Shown here: positions 40,364 to 49,874 of the stretch, piece after piece | Layout: each line of letters begins with the position of its first letter | Position numbering within the stretch: the first letter of the stretch is position 1 | Source: Paenibacillus flagellatus | Lineage (GTDB): Bacteria; Bacillota; Bacilli; Paenibacillales; NBRC-103111 | Assembly: GCF_003217775.1 (NCBI RefSeq) | Contig: NZ_QJVJ01000004.1 | Coordinates: 310,001-374,000, forward strand | Direction of reading: 5' to 3' | Length of the DNA: 64,000 nucleotides | Program-made: the position numbers and the translations under genes | The notes under the pieces: generated by a model | Databases searched by the model: none | Seen by the model: the letters and a program-made list of their open reading frames with translations, nothing else | What the model was told of the DNA's origin: nothing

Positions 40364-41041
40364 ATGGCGACCATATTGAGAAACGACTGGGCCCCGCTGC
40401 TCGAAGCCGAGTTCGGGAAGCCTTATTATGCGGAGCTTCGCCGCTTTCTCGCGGAAGAATACCGGAGCGGAACCGTATACCCGGATATGTACGACATTTA
40501 CGCGGCGCTTCATTTGACCGGATACGACGATACGAAGGTCGTCATTTTGGGGCAGGACCCGTACCACGGCCCCGGACAAGCGCACGGGCTCAGCTTTTCC
40601 GTCAAGCCGGGCGTGCCGGCGCCGCCTTCGCTGCAAAACATTTTCAAAGAGCTGAAGGACGACTTGGGCTGCAGCATCCCGAACAACGGGCATCTGATCA
40701 AATGGGCCGAGCAAGGCGTGCTGCTGCTCAACACGGTGCTTACCGTCCGGGCGCACGCGGCGAACTCCCACCGCGGAAAAGGCTGGGAGTCGTTCACCGA
40801 CCGCGTCATCGCGCTGCTGAACGAGCGGGAAAAGCCGGTCGTCTTCATCCTGTGGGGCAGCCCGGCCCAGCAAAAAATGCAGCATATCGACGCGACCCGC
40901 CATTGCATCATCCGCTCGCCGCACCCGAGCCCGTTGTCCGCGCACCGCGGCTTTTTCGGCAGCCGGCCGTTCTCGAAGGCGAACCGGTTTTTGCGGGAAC
41001 GGGGGCTGGGCGAGATCGATTGGCAAATTCCGGATTTGTAA
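40364..41041 (+). CDS. ung: Uracil-DNA glycosylase
   Basis: This 225-residue family 1 UDG removes uracil from DNA. The water-activating motif [18 protein letters not shown] (near 63) and the minor-groove loop [14 protein letters not shown] (near 186) are both intact. It has the usual length for Ung. It is divergent from copA. GGAG lies 10 bases ahead of the ATG. Confidence 0.98.
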   Translation: MATILRNDWAPLLEAEFGKPYYAELRRFLAEEYRSGTVYPDMYDIYAALHLTGYDDTKVVILGQDPYHGPGQAHGLSFSVKPGVPAPPSLQNIFKELKDDLGCSIPNNGHLIKWAEQGVLLLNTVLTVRAHAANSHRGKGWESFTDRVIALLNEREKPVVFILWGSPAQQKMQHIDATRHCIIRSPHPSPLSAHRGFFGSRPFSKANRFLRERGLGEIDWQIPDL

Positions 41042-41064
41042 GCGGGCGCATGCACGAATATCAT

Positions 41065-41100
41065 AAAAAAAGCCGGACTCCCGCGAGCCCGGCTTTTCTT
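41065..41100. terminator. Bidirectional terminator between ung and msrAB
   Basis: The stem AAGCCGGACTCC / GAGCCCGGCTT (small mismatch) is flanked by an A run on the left and TTTTCTT on the right, serving the two convergent genes. Confidence 0.85.
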
Positions 41101-41104
41101 CGTA

Positions 41105-42070
41105 TCAATCGAACAACGCCAAAAAGCGGCCGTAGCCTTCCTCCTCCAGCTTCTCCTTCGGCACGAAGCGAAGCGCGGCGGAATTGATGCAGTACCGGAG
41201 GCGCGACGGCAGCGGACCGTCTTCGAACACGTGGCCGAGATGCGAATCGGCGTCCTTGCTCCGCACCTCCGTTCGGATCATGTTGTGCGTCAAGTCGATA
41301 TGCTCCGTTACGCGCTTGTCGTCAATCGGCTTCGTGAACGACGGCCAGCCGCAGTTCGAATCGAACTTGTCCTTCGAGCTGAACAGCGGCTCCCCGGAGA
41401 CGATGTCGACATAGATGCCCTCTTCCTTATGGTCCCAAAACGCGTTGCGGAACGGGGGCTCCGTGCCGTTGTTTTGCGTCACCTCGTACTGGATCGGCGT
41501 CAGGCGGCTTTTCAGCTCCTCGTCCTTCTTCTTGTCCTTCCACGTTTCCTTCAAAAACTTCGCCCGCCCGGAACCGGCATAATACGCCTGATACCGAACC
41601 GGATTCGTCTTGTAATACCCCTGATGATAATCTTCCGCCGGATAAAACGGCGCGGCCGGCACGATCGGCGTCACGATCGGCTTATCGAACGTCCCGCTGG
41701 CCTCGAGCCGCCGTTTGGACCGTTCGGCGATTTCGCGCTGCTTCTCGTCGTGAACGAAAATCGCCGTCGTGTACGAATGTCCCCGGTCCGCGAACTGTCC
41801 GCCCGGATCGGTCGGATCGATCAGCCGCCAAAACAGCTCGACCAGCTCCTCGTACGGGACGATGTCCGGGTCGTACGTAATTTGCACCGCTTCGACATGG
41901 CCCGTCGTATCCGAGCATACTTGCTCGTACGTCGGATTTTCCACATGGCCGCCGGTATACCCGGACACGACCCGGATAATGCCCGGCCTTTGATCGAACG
42001 GCTTCACCATGCACCAGAAGCAGCCCCCTGCGAAGGTGGCCAGCTCGTAACGCGAAACGTCTCCGCTCAT
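41105..42070 (-). CDS. msrAB: Bifunctional methionine sulfoxide reductase MsrA-MsrB
   Basis: This 321-residue fusion repairs both S- and R-methionine sulfoxide. The MsrA part (about 1-165) has catalytic GGCFWCM (Cys17). The MsrB part (about 180-321) has NCGWPSF and the catalytic [11 protein letters not shown]. The two structural CxxC zinc pairs of many MsrB proteins are not seen, as in the zinc-less subtype. The start follows GGAGGGATCAGG. Confidence 0.95.
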   Translation of the reverse strand: MSGDVSRYELATFAGGCFWCMVKPFDQRPGIIRVVSGYTGGHVENPTYEQVCSDTTGHVEAVQITYDPDIVPYEELVELFWRLIDPTDPGGQFADRGHSYTTAIFVHDEKQREIAERSKRRLEASGTFDKPIVTPIVPAAPFYPAEDYHQGYYKTNPVRYQAYYAGSGRAKFLKETWKDKKKDEELKSRLTPIQYEVTQNNGTEPPFRNAFWDHKEEGIYVDIVSGEPLFSSKDKFDSNCGWPSFTKPIDDKRVTEHIDLTHNMIRTEVRSKDADSHLGHVFEDGPLPSRLRYCINSAALRFVPKEKLEEEGYGRFLALFD

Positions 42071-42282
42071 CCTGATCCCTCCTATTGAAACGTTCTTCGA
42101 ACGAACGATAGCGGTTCGGTTACATTATACCATACCGTGCGGACGGTCCCCAAAGACCGGCCCGTCCGATCCGGGAGCGAAGCGCAGCGGAAACATTCGT
42201 CCTAACCGATTTTGCCGTTTACTCCCCATTCGCGATATGATAGGGTGGACAAATGAACATCCGCGACGAAGAGGAGAAAATC

Positions 42283-42654
42283 ATGCCCGCATCGGCTCCA
42301 ATCGTGCAATATTATGCGGTGAACGGCGATCTCGAGATGTCGGCCGGCAAAATCGCCGCCCAGGCCGCTCACGCCGCATCGATCAGCGTCATCGACCTGC
42401 TTCGGGGCGACGGCTCGCGTTTTCCGGCGCCCGAATACGGCGAATGGCTCGCGGCATGGTATCGCGGCGGCATGGCGAAAATCGTGCTGAGGGGCACCGA
42501 AGACGACCTTCTCCGGCTCCGCGAGCAAGGCTTTTACGCGGTGCAGGACGGCGGGAAAACGGAAGTGCCGGCCGGATCGCTGACCGTCGTCTGTTTGCCG
42601 CCGATGCCGAAATCGAAGGCGCGAAAGTACGTCGGCGGGATGAAACTGCTGTAG
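42283..42654 (+). CDS. Peptidyl-tRNA hydrolase 2 (Pth2)-family protein
   Basis: This 123-residue single-domain protein has the Pth2 signature AVNGDLEMSAGKIAAQAAHA near residue 10 and a conserved PAGSLTVVCLPPMPKSKA near residue 95. The family is archaeal/eukaryotic in origin but scattered in Firmicutes. It may hydrolyse peptidyl-tRNA or have a different role here. The start at 42283 (GAGGAG, six bases away) is better than the ATG at 42253. Confidence 0.8.
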   Translation: MPASAPIVQYYAVNGDLEMSAGKIAAQAAHAASISVIDLLRGDGSRFPAPEYGEWLAAWYRGGMAKIVLRGTEDDLLRLREQGFYAVQDGGKTEVPAGSLTVVCLPPMPKSKARKYVGGMKLL

Positions 42655-42671
42655 GAGGCTGAACAACGCTC

Positions 42672-43130
42672 ATGAAACCGATCCGCAATTCCGCCAAAGC
42701 GATCATCCGTCGCGACGGCAAGCTGCTGCTGACGAAAAACAAAGACGCCGAAGGCTACTTCTTCCTGTTCCCAGGAGGCGGCCAAGAGCCCGGCGAACAG
42801 CTGTCGGACGCGGTCGTCCGCGAATGCATCGAAGAAACCGGCCGAACGGTTTCCGTCGGCGAGCTGGTTCACGTACGGGAATATATCGGGAAAAACCACC
42901 AGTTCGCCGAATGGGACTCCGATATTCATCAGGTCGAGTTTTATTTTCTATGCGAGCTGACGGACGCAGAGGAACGCGCTTTCGACGGACACAATCCGGA
43001 TTCCGCCCAAGTCGGCGTCGAATGGATCGAGATCGACCGGCTGGACGACATCCGGCTGTATCCGCAGACGTTGATCGGCTTGATCCGCGGCGGTTCGACC
43101 GGCCGCACCTATTTGGGGGACGCCAACTGA
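42672..43130 (+). CDS. Nudix hydrolase
   Basis: This 152-residue protein has a Nudix box GGGQEPGEQLSDAVVRECIEETG near residue 38, matching Gx5Ex7REUxEExGU. Such enzymes hydrolyse nucleoside diphosphate-linked compounds; the actual substrate cannot be read. It starts about 17 bp after the Pth2-like gene, so they probably share an mRNA, ending at the following terminator. Confidence 0.88.
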   Translation: MKPIRNSAKAIIRRDGKLLLTKNKDAEGYFFLFPGGGQEPGEQLSDAVVRECIEETGRTVSVGELVHVREYIGKNHQFAEWDSDIHQVEFYFLCELTDAEERAFDGHNPDSAQVGVEWIEIDRLDDIRLYPQTLIGLIRGGSTGRTYLGDAN

Positions 43131-43152
43131 CGGGGCGACCTTCGTCGAAACG

Positions 43153-43196
43153 AACGAAAATCCCGGCCGAAATCGGATTCGGCCGGGATTTTCGTT
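43153..43196. terminator. Bidirectional terminator between Nudix and oxidoreductase genes
   Basis: AAAATCCCGGCCGA (43157-43170) pairs perfectly with TCGGCCGGGATTTT (43179-43192), giving T-rich ends in both directions. Confidence 0.9.
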
Positions 43197-43210
43197 GTCG
43201 CTCGCGGCGA

Positions 43211-44287
43211 TTAGCCTTGCGCGTAAATGTGCGGGTTTTGACGGCGGCATTCTTCCATGACCGCCATTTGCTGACGTACTTGCTGCGGCGTAATTTCGAG
43301 AGGCGCTCCCGTCGTCATCGACCGGTGCAGCATTTTATACAGCGACGCGGTGTTTTGGTCGAACATGTTATAGCCTTCCACCGGCGTATATTCCCACGAA
43401 TCTTCGTACCAGGTGAGCGTCTCGTTGCAGTAGGCCGGCTCGCCGTTCGCGTTGAACAGCGGCGTGCGGGTCAGCTCCTGCTTCGGCGCCTCCTCCGGCT
43501 TGAAATATTTCCACTTCAGCTTTTCGGTGTTGCCGGTCAATCCGCCGTTCGTTCCTTGGATGGTGAACATCGCTCTCGGGAACGCGGAGCACGACGAAAT
43601 TTCAAGGTCGATCGTCGGGCGGCCCGGACCGCGCATAATGATTTTGACGTAGTCTTCGGCGTCGCCGAACGTATTCGCCCGGTCCATGATACACGTAATA
43701 TCCGGCATGATGTCCGTTCCGAACAGCTGGAGCGCTTGGTCGACCGGGTGCGGTCCCGTGTTCAGCAGGTTGCCGCCGTTGTTCGCCTGCAGCGTCTGCC
43801 AGTCCCAGCGGCGGGCGAAGCCGTTGTTCGTGAAGTCGACCTGCACGATGCGGCCGAGGACGCCCGACTCGATAATGTTGCGGATTTGCACGAATGCCGG
43901 CATATAGCGCGATTGCTGGAAGACGGCGAGAATTTTGCCCGACTTCTCCGAGGCGGCGATCAGTTGATCCACTTCCGCCGGCGACTTGGCGAGCGGCTTT
44001 TCGCACAGCACGTTGAAGCCTTTTTGGAGCAGGTCGAGCGAGATCGGGAAATGCAGGTCGCTCGGCGATGCGTTCACGACGAGGTCGAGGTCTTCGTTCG
44101 CCACCATTTCTTCGTACGTCGCGTACGCCTTGCAGCCGTATTCCTGCTCGGCGCGGATGCGGCGGTCTTCCAAGCCGTCGGCTACCGCCGTAATTTTGTA
44201 CATGTCGGGCAGCCTGACCAACAAATGCCCGTGAATGTTGCGGCCGCTCCGGCCTTGACCGATAATGCCCACCTTCAAAACGCTCAT
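43211..44287 (-). CDS. Gfo/Idh/MocA family oxidoreductase
   Basis: This 358-residue NAD(P)-dependent dehydrogenase has VGIIGQGRSGRNIHG at the Rossmann start, NASPSDLHF, the EKP-type VLCEKPLAKS near 93 and the catalytic-type histidine in LLNTGPHPVDQALQLFG. The start follows AAAGGAGACGAAACGAAG. An AraC-type regulator sits upstream in the same direction, so it may control this gene. The substrate is unknown. Confidence 0.9.
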   Translation of the reverse strand: MSVLKVGIIGQGRSGRNIHGHLLVRLPDMYKITAVADGLEDRRIRAEQEYGCKAYATYEEMVANEDLDLVVNASPSDLHFPISLDLLQKGFNVLCEKPLAKSPAEVDQLIAASEKSGKILAVFQQSRYMPAFVQIRNIIESGVLGRIVQVDFTNNGFARRWDWQTLQANNGGNLLNTGPHPVDQALQLFGTDIMPDITCIMDRANTFGDAEDYVKIIMRGPGRPTIDLEISSCSAFPRAMFTIQGTNGGLTGNTEKLKWKYFKPEEAPKQELTRTPLFNANGEPAYCNETLTWYEDSWEYTPVEGYNMFDQNTASLYKMLHRSMTTGAPLEITPQQVRQQMAVMEECRRQNPHIYAQG

Positions 44288-44324
44288 CTTCGTTTCGTCT
44301 CCTTTGGAAATGCATGAATGAATA

Positions 44325-44361
44325 ATAGCCGTTACACGTAATGATACCGTGTAGCGGCTAT
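44325..44361. other. 14-bp hairpin between the AraC regulator and oxidoreductase
   Basis: ATAGCCGTTACACG (44325-44338) and CGTGTAGCGGCTAT (44348-44361) form a 14-bp stem with one mismatch. No T run follows on either strand. It could be a weak terminator of the regulator gene, or a DNA operator for it. Confidence 0.55.
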
Positions 44362-44400
44362 CGTCGCTTGCACTATTTTTTTAATGCCGTTGATTTATTT

Positions 44401-45294
44401 TTAGTTGTTCAGCACCGATTTTTTGTAATCCGTCGGCGTCATGCCGGTCCGTTTCTTGAACGTGCGGATGAAGTGGCTCAAATGACGGAAGCCGACCTGA
44501 AAACAAATTTGCGTCATCGTATGCGCGTTGAGACGGATCAGCTCTTTGGCCCGTTCGATCCGAACCTCGTGCAAATATTCGACGAACGTCTGTCCCGTCG
44601 TCTTCTTGAACAGGTGGCTGAAGTAAGCCGGCGTCATGTTCGCGATATAGGCGCCCTGCTCGAGCGGGATGTCCTGCCCGTAATTTTCGTGAATGTAGCG
44701 GATGACGTCCTGGAATTGCGGATTCGGGGGACGTTGGCCGGACGCCGCTTGACGCTGCCGCTCCGTTCGGCGGAACTCGCGGTCGATCAAAATCAGCAGC
44801 TTCACGACGTTGATCTGGACGGAAAACTCGTAGCCTTCCTCTCTCTCCGCCACTTCCTCCTGGATGTCCTGGAGCAGCTGCTCGACGAGAAGCTGCTTGT
44901 CTTGCGAAATGTGCAGCCACGGCTGAAGCCATTCGGACGACGTGCCGCTCTTCTCGTATTGAACGACGTGCTGGAACAGCGATCGTGAAAACGGCTTCAA
45001 ATGGTCCCCGAGAAAGGCCGGCATGAAGTCGAGCAGCACGAGCTCGCAGTCTTTGTCGTCGACCGCGTTGATGCAGTGCGCCTGCCAAGGAGGAATGATG
45101 AACAGGTCGCCTTTGCCGACGGTAAGCGTCTTGTCGCAAAAATGATGGACGCATACGCCCCGGACGACATAAGCGATCTGGATGTAGTCGTGCATATGAA
45201 GCTGCTGCCGGATTTTTTGACCTTTGTGGCGAATGAACTTGAACTGAAAGTCGTCCGTCAGTTGATCTTTGAAATACAACAGATGGGCGCTCAT
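44401..45294 (-). CDS. AraC-family transcriptional regulator
   Basis: This 297-residue regulator has an N-terminal cupin-like sensing domain (HMHDYIQIAYVVRGVCVH near 35). The C-terminal double helix-turn-helix shows YIHENYGQDIPLEQGAYIAN and the typical FRHLSHFIRTFKKRTGMTPTDYKK finish. The start at 45292-45294 follows GGGAGGAACGTC. It probably senses a sugar and activates the downstream oxidoreductase. The target is inferred. Confidence 0.9.
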   Translation of the reverse strand: MSAHLLYFKDQLTDDFQFKFIRHKGQKIRQQLHMHDYIQIAYVVRGVCVHHFCDKTLTVGKGDLFIIPPWQAHCINAVDDKDCELVLLDFMPAFLGDHLKPFSRSLFQHVVQYEKSGTSSEWLQPWLHISQDKQLLVEQLLQDIQEEVAEREEGYEFSVQINVVKLLILIDREFRRTERQRQAASGQRPPNPQFQDVIRYIHENYGQDIPLEQGAYIANMTPAYFSHLFKKTTGQTFVEYLHEVRIERAKELIRLNAHTMTQICFQVGFRHLSHFIRTFKKRTGMTPTDYKKSVLNN

Positions 45295-45415
45295 GACGTT
45301 CCTCCCGTGTCGCGGCATGAAAGAATGATGGCGATGCCGCTTCTCCCCTTAGTCTATTACAAATCGCCTGGGCAAACAACAGAAGGGCGGGACGTCCGGT
45401 GTCCATAAAGTGTCG

Positions 45416-45850
45416 CTAATTCGCCGAACGTTCGGCGAAAAAACGGAACGCCCGATCGAGCAGCACCGGGTAAATGGCCGGGTAGGTCAGCCGTTCGGGG
45501 ACGGCGTCGACCGGCATCGCTTCGGCCATCTCGAACGGGGGCATTGCACCCCGCTCCGTCACTTCCGCGGCATACAGCACGCCGAAGCTCTCCGGCGCTT
45601 CGCCTCGTCTTACCGCGAACAACGCGAGCGGCGTCAAATCGTAACGCAGCGCGCCGGTTTCCTCATACAGCTCCCGCGCCGCCGCCTCGTCGGGCGTCTC
45701 CCCCGGCTCGATCCGTCCGCCGGGAAATTCCCACGTCTCGCGCGCCGCGTGGCGGCATACGAGCCATCGGCCGTTCATTCTGCTTATGACGGCGACAAAT
45801 TCCGGGGCAGCCGCCGGCGCTTCGTCCCATTCGTGAATCGTGACATGCAT
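45416..45850 (-). CDS. Nudix hydrolase
   Basis: This 144-residue protein has GGRIEPGETPDEAAARELYEETG near residue 43, a full Nudix box, and resembles 8-oxo-dGTP or ADP-ribose type housekeeping hydrolases. It follows the aminoglycoside-phosphotransferase-like gene by 4 bp, and GGGGGAG precedes the ATG, so the two are co-transcribed. The substrate is unknown. Confidence 0.88.
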   Translation of the reverse strand: MHVTIHEWDEAPAAAPEFVAVISRMNGRWLVCRHAARETWEFPGGRIEPGETPDEAAARELYEETGALRYDLTPLALFAVRRGEAPESFGVLYAAEVTERGAMPPFEMAEAMPVDAVPERLTYPAIYPVLLDRAFRFFAERSAN

Positions 45851-45854
45851 GCCG

Positions 45855-46682
45855 TTATGTTCTCCCCCTTCGCTTGCGAGTCGAGGCCGCTAGCCCCTCC
45901 CGGACGAAGCCGGCCAGCCGATCCTTCTCCCGCTCGGAGAGCCGCTCGTTCAGCCGGGCGGCGGCCGCCGGTACCATCCACGAGTCGATGTCCCCGTCGG
46001 TCAACCCGGTCCGCGCCTTGTAGCGGCTCCGATAGCGGGCCAAAAGCCCGGCGCGCGCGAGCTCGATCGCGAGCCTCCCCCGCGGCGGAATATGTTCCGG
46101 CAGCGCCGCGAATCGAAGCAGGACCGTTACCCGCGCGACGTCGGAGGCCGGATCTCCCCTCCCTGCCGTCATCCAATCGATCACTTGCGGCCCGCCGCCG
46201 CCCAGCACGATGTTGTCCGGGTGGAAATCGCCGTGGCACAGCTTCGTCCCGCCGGGCAGGCGGGCGAGCACGGCCAGCACCGCTTCCTTCTCGTCGTCGG
46301 ACAGCCGGTCGACCCGGCGAATGTCGTGCGCGAACGACTCCTTCCGATCGGGCAGACCGGACGCCTCGATCCGATGCATGTCCGCATGCAGGTCCGCGAA
46401 CGTTCGGGCGTAATCGAACAACCTCCATGGCTTGGACCGAATGCCGTCCAGCATCGTCGGTCCGTTCGCCCGCTCGAAGACGATTCCGCTTCTTCCTTCC
46501 TCGTCCAGACGGCCGCATGGCCGCGGCGTCGGCAGGCCGCAGCCGTATGCGATCGAGCTGGCTTCGTATTCGAAGCCGATCGAGCTGGCGTGCACCCAAT
46601 CCCGGTACAGCTTCAACACGCATCCGTCCCCGTATTCGAACACTTCGGCCGTCAAGCCTTGCCCGATCCGTGCGCCTCTCAT
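45855..46682 (-). CDS. Aminoglycoside phosphotransferase/choline-kinase-like protein
   Basis: This 275-residue kinase-fold protein has the Brenner catalytic loop CHGDFHPDNIVL near 165 and the magnesium DFG-equivalent QVIDWMTAG near 183. The N-lobe is short (AEVFEYGDGCVLKLYRD). Many such proteins phosphorylate metabolites rather than antibiotics. The start follows GGGAGGAGCGATAGACG. It is the first gene of a pair with the Nudix gene. Confidence 0.85.
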   Translation of the reverse strand: MRGARIGQGLTAEVFEYGDGCVLKLYRDWVHASSIGFEYEASSIAYGCGLPTPRPCGRLDEEGRSGIVFERANGPTMLDGIRSKPWRLFDYARTFADLHADMHRIEASGLPDRKESFAHDIRRVDRLSDDEKEAVLAVLARLPGGTKLCHGDFHPDNIVLGGGGPQVIDWMTAGRGDPASDVARVTVLLRFAALPEHIPPRGRLAIELARAGLLARYRSRYKARTGLTDGDIDSWMVPAAAARLNERLSEREKDRLAGFVREGLAASTRKRRGRT

Positions 46683-46714
46683 CGTCTATCGCTCCTCCCG
46701 GCCTTGGGCGGCCG

Positions 46715-47521
46715 TCAGCGTCCGAATACCGGGAGGCGTCCTTCCTCGACGCCGATCCGCCATCCTTCCGGGTCTTGTACGTCGAACCGGCACGTCGGGC
46801 CGGACCGCCGAATCGGGGACGTTTCGGCGCCCTCCCGCTCCAGCCGCGCCTTCGCCTGCTCCAAATCGGCCGCCTTCAACGTAAAATAGCTGAACGGTTC
46901 GCCCGTCGAAAGGTCGAGCCGCCCGATCGCCGCCGGCTCGATCTCGATCAGCGTGGCGATCGTCTCGCCGTCGCCGATGCGCAAATCCGCTCCGCCGCCC
47001 CAATGATGAACGAGGGTGAAGCCGAGCGTCCCGACGTACCAGCGGATCGCACGCTCCAGGTCGACCGCGGGGATGAAGACGGCGAGCACTTTCGTAAACA
47101 GCGGCGGCAGCAGCTCCGCCGACGGGACGAAATATCGGGACGTCGGCTTCTCGTAACAAATGCCGACCACATTGTCGTCGACGTCGTACATTTCGCAGCA
47201 TTTCAATACCGGCGATTCCACCGTCTCCGTCAGACGGATCCCTCTCGCTCTCAAGTCGGCGAGACGCAAGTTCGCGTTCGGCGTGAACAGGTTGAAGTGC
47301 GGCGTATGTCCTTCCTTGCTAATATGGGGCAGCGGCCGGTGAGGATGCCGCTCGACGAGCGAGAGGAGCGTCTCTCCGTCGCCCACCTTCAACACCGCTT
47401 CGCCCGTTCCCGCTTCCCCGCCCGCAACCGCGAATCCGAGCTTGCGCACATACCATTCCGCAGCCGCGGAGGCGTCCCGCACCGGCAGCGAGACGCGCTC
47501 GATCCGTTCGAACATTCCCAT
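46715..47521 (-). CDS. Two-domain VOC (glyoxalase/bleomycin-resistance fold) protein
   Basis: This 268-residue protein has two vicinal-oxygen-chelate domains in tandem. The first starts ERIERVSLPVRDASAAAEWY and the second FIPAVDLERAIRWYVGTLGF, so they share a paired repeat. It has no identifiable metal-binding triad pattern or substrate. The start may be at 47521 or at the ATG two codons later (47515). Confidence 0.8.
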   Translation of the reverse strand: MGMFERIERVSLPVRDASAAAEWYVRKLGFAVAGGEAGTGEAVLKVGDGETLLSLVERHPHRPLPHISKEGHTPHFNLFTPNANLRLADLRARGIRLTETVESPVLKCCEMYDVDDNVVGICYEKPTSRYFVPSAELLPPLFTKVLAVFIPAVDLERAIRWYVGTLGFTLVHHWGGGADLRIGDGETIATLIEIEPAAIGRLDLSTGEPFSYFTLKAADLEQAKARLEREGAETSPIRRSGPTCRFDVQDPEGWRIGVEEGRLPVFGR

Positions 47522-47590
47522 CTTCCCTTAATGCCTCCCCCACCATTGAAGACGTCATCATAGGAACCGCCATTCTTAAAAAGAACCCGT

Positions 47591-48316
47591 TCAGGACGTG
47601 ACCAGCAGCGTATTGCCCTCGGTATCGCGGAACGTAAACACGAGTCTGCCGGACATCGACTTGATGCCTTGAATGCGAAGCCCTTGGCCGGACAAGCCCA
47701 AGTAGGCGCTGTAAATCGCCTGCGGATCGCGGTTGCGGAACGCCTCGACCAACGATTCGAAATCGTGGCTGTGCGCGGGAAAGCACATTTTCCGGCCCCC
47801 GCCGCTCCGGTTCTCCTCGCCCCGCTCCCCGGAAAGCGCTTTAAGCTTCGTCCGCGCCCGGCTCAGCGTAATTTGCACCGCTCCCTCCGAGACGGACATC
47901 ATGCGCGCCGTTTCTTTGGCCGTAAAGTCGAAGACGTCCATCATCAGCAGCACGACCATATATTTCGGCGAGAGCCGGTCGGCGAGCAGCTCCAGCAGCT
48001 CGCGCGTCTGGAACGCGGATTCGGGAGCGGCCCGCTGCTCGTGCCGGGTATCGAGCGGCTCTGAGGCGACCCGTTTTTTGCGCAGCTGATCGATCCACAG
48101 ATTGGAGGCGATCCGATACAGGAACGCCTTGGACAAAGGCCGGTCCGGTTTCGCACCCAGCGAGCGGATGATGCGGATCGTCGTTTCCTGCGCCAAATCT
48201 TCGGCGTCCCACCGGCAGTTCGTAATTTTCAGGCAATACTTCATCAGCTCGGGCCGCAGCTTGTCGAGCCTCTCGAGTACGACGGCTTCCGTCCCGCCGA
48301 TCCGTCCGATTTCCAT
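47591..48316 (-). CDS. ECF-type RNA polymerase sigma factor with C-terminal extension
   Basis: This 241-residue sigma-70-family factor has region 2 (WDAEDLAQETTIRII, near 38), a variable linker with RKKR, and region 4 (LSPKYMVVLLMMDVFDFTAK, then SVSEGAVQITLSRARTKL, near 125-165). The final 65 residues (SHDFESLVEAFRNRDPQAIY onward) are not part of a normal ECF factor and recall the SnoaL-like tails of ECF41-type factors in a shortened form. No anti-sigma gene is adjacent. The start follows GGCGGGATGGCGG. Confidence 0.85.
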   Translation of the reverse strand: MEIGRIGGTEAVVLERLDKLRPELMKYCLKITNCRWDAEDLAQETTIRIIRSLGAKPDRPLSKAFLYRIASNLWIDQLRKKRVASEPLDTRHEQRAAPESAFQTRELLELLADRLSPKYMVVLLMMDVFDFTAKETARMMSVSEGAVQITLSRARTKLKALSGERGEENRSGGGRKMCFPAHSHDFESLVEAFRNRDPQAIYSAYLGLSGQGLRIQGIKSMSGRLVFTFRDTEGNTLLVTS

Positions 48317-48409
48317 CCGCCATCCCGCCTTTTAGCGTCGAGTCCGCACCAATATCTCCCATTATAGCGTACATACGTTCCCATTTCTACTGTTATTTTC
48401 GCGCCGCCG

Positions 48410-49783
48410 CTATTTCATGAACCGCCTCATAAACCGGTAGCCGAGCTTGGAGGACGGATAGCGGAACGGGATGTCGAACGCGGTCGTTTGCTTCAGGACG
48501 CTTTTGTAATGCGAAAACGCGCGGAAGCCGAACTCGCCGTGGTAGCTGCCCGTCCCGCTCTCCCCGACGCCGCCGAACGGCAAATACGGCGTCGCCAGAT
48601 GCATGAGCGTGTCGTTGACGCATCCTCCGCCGAACGATACGCGGGACAGGACGCGCTCCTGGACCGATTCGTCCTTCGCGAACAAGTACAGGGCGAGCGG
48701 CTTCGGCTTCTCCAGCACGAAGCTTATCGCTTCGTCCACGTCGTCGTACTCGAACACCGGGAGAATCGGGCCGAATATTTCGTCCCGCATCGTCTCGCCG
48801 TCGAGCGGCACTCCCTCGAGCACCGTCGGCGCCACGACGAGCCGCTCCGGGTCGGTCTGCCCGCCGATGACCGCGCGGCCCTCGCTCAAATACCGGTTCA
48901 ACCGGTCGAAATGCGTCCGGTTGACGATTTTGCCGTAATTCGGGTTCGATACGGGATCGTCGCCGTAAAACGATTCGATCGTCTCCCGCAGCCGCTCGAG
49001 CAGCTCGCTCTTGACGTCCCGGTGCACGAGCAAATAGTCGGGGGCGACGCACGTTTGCCCCGCATTGGAAAATTTGCCGTAGGCGATTCGCCGCGCGGAC
49101 AAACGAACGTCCGCATCCCGGTGGACGATGCACGGGCTTTTGCCTCCCAGCTCCAGCGTGACCGGCACGAGCTTTCGGGCCGCCGCTTCCGCGACGATTT
49201 TGCCGACCCGCGTGCTGCCCGTAAAAAAGATGCAGTCGAACGGCTGCTCGAGCAGCTCGGCCGTCGCCTCCGGCCCGCCCTCGACGACGGCGACAAAGCG
49301 GGGGTCGAACGTGTCGCGCACGAGGTCCGCGATGAGCGCCGAGACGGCGGGTGTCAGCTCGGACGGCTTCAGCACCGCCGTATTGCCGGCCGCGATCGCG
49401 GCGACGAGCGGCGAAAACGCCAGCTGGACCGGGTAGTTCCACGGCGCGATCAGAAGCGCGCAGCCGTACGGCTCCGGCACGATCCGGCTTTTGCTCCCGA
49501 ACACGAGCGGAGACGTCTTCACCTTCGTCGGCTTGGCCCATTTCCCGACATGCTTGAGCGCGAAACGGATTTCCCGGAGCAGGAAGCCGATTTCCGTCCC
49601 GTACGCCTCCGCCTTGGGCTTGTTCAGATCGCGGTGCAGCGCCGCGAGCAGCCGTTCCTCCGCTCCTTTCACCGCCTCCAGCAGCTTGCGGAGCATATCG
49701 ATCCGGAATCGGACGTCTTTCGTGATGCCGCTGTCGAAATATTGCTTTTGCCGGCTGACCAGCTCTCGGACCGACGTTTCCAT
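48410..49783 (-). CDS. Aldehyde dehydrogenase (class 3-like)
   Basis: This 457-residue NAD(P)-dependent enzyme oxidises aldehydes to acids. It has PWNYPVQLAFSPLVAAIAAGN (near 110), the Glu motif LELGGKSPC near 210 and the catalytic FSNAGQTCVAPDY (Cys near 244). The length (about 455) and C-terminal hydrophobic or basic tail fit membrane-associated class 3/fatty-aldehyde types. The start at 49781-49783 follows AAAGGAGAACG. It is divergent from a LacI regulator, which may control it. Confidence 0.94.
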   Translation of the reverse strand: METSVRELVSRQKQYFDSGITKDVRFRIDMLRKLLEAVKGAEERLLAALHRDLNKPKAEAYGTEIGFLLREIRFALKHVGKWAKPTKVKTSPLVFGSKSRIVPEPYGCALLIAPWNYPVQLAFSPLVAAIAAGNTAVLKPSELTPAVSALIADLVRDTFDPRFVAVVEGGPEATAELLEQPFDCIFFTGSTRVGKIVAEAAARKLVPVTLELGGKSPCIVHRDADVRLSARRIAYGKFSNAGQTCVAPDYLLVHRDVKSELLERLRETIESFYGDDPVSNPNYGKIVNRTHFDRLNRYLSEGRAVIGGQTDPERLVVAPTVLEGVPLDGETMRDEIFGPILPVFEYDDVDEAISFVLEKPKPLALYLFAKDESVQERVLSRVSFGGGCVNDTLMHLATPYLPFGGVGESGTGSYHGEFGFRAFSHYKSVLKQTTAFDIPFRYPSSKLGYRFMRRFMK

Positions 49784-49874
49784 GGGTTCGTTCTCCTTTG
49801 CGGATCGATTGATTGTTGCCGCCGCTTCCATAATTCACTACAATGAGATAGACAACGAAGCGAAGGACGGTCGT

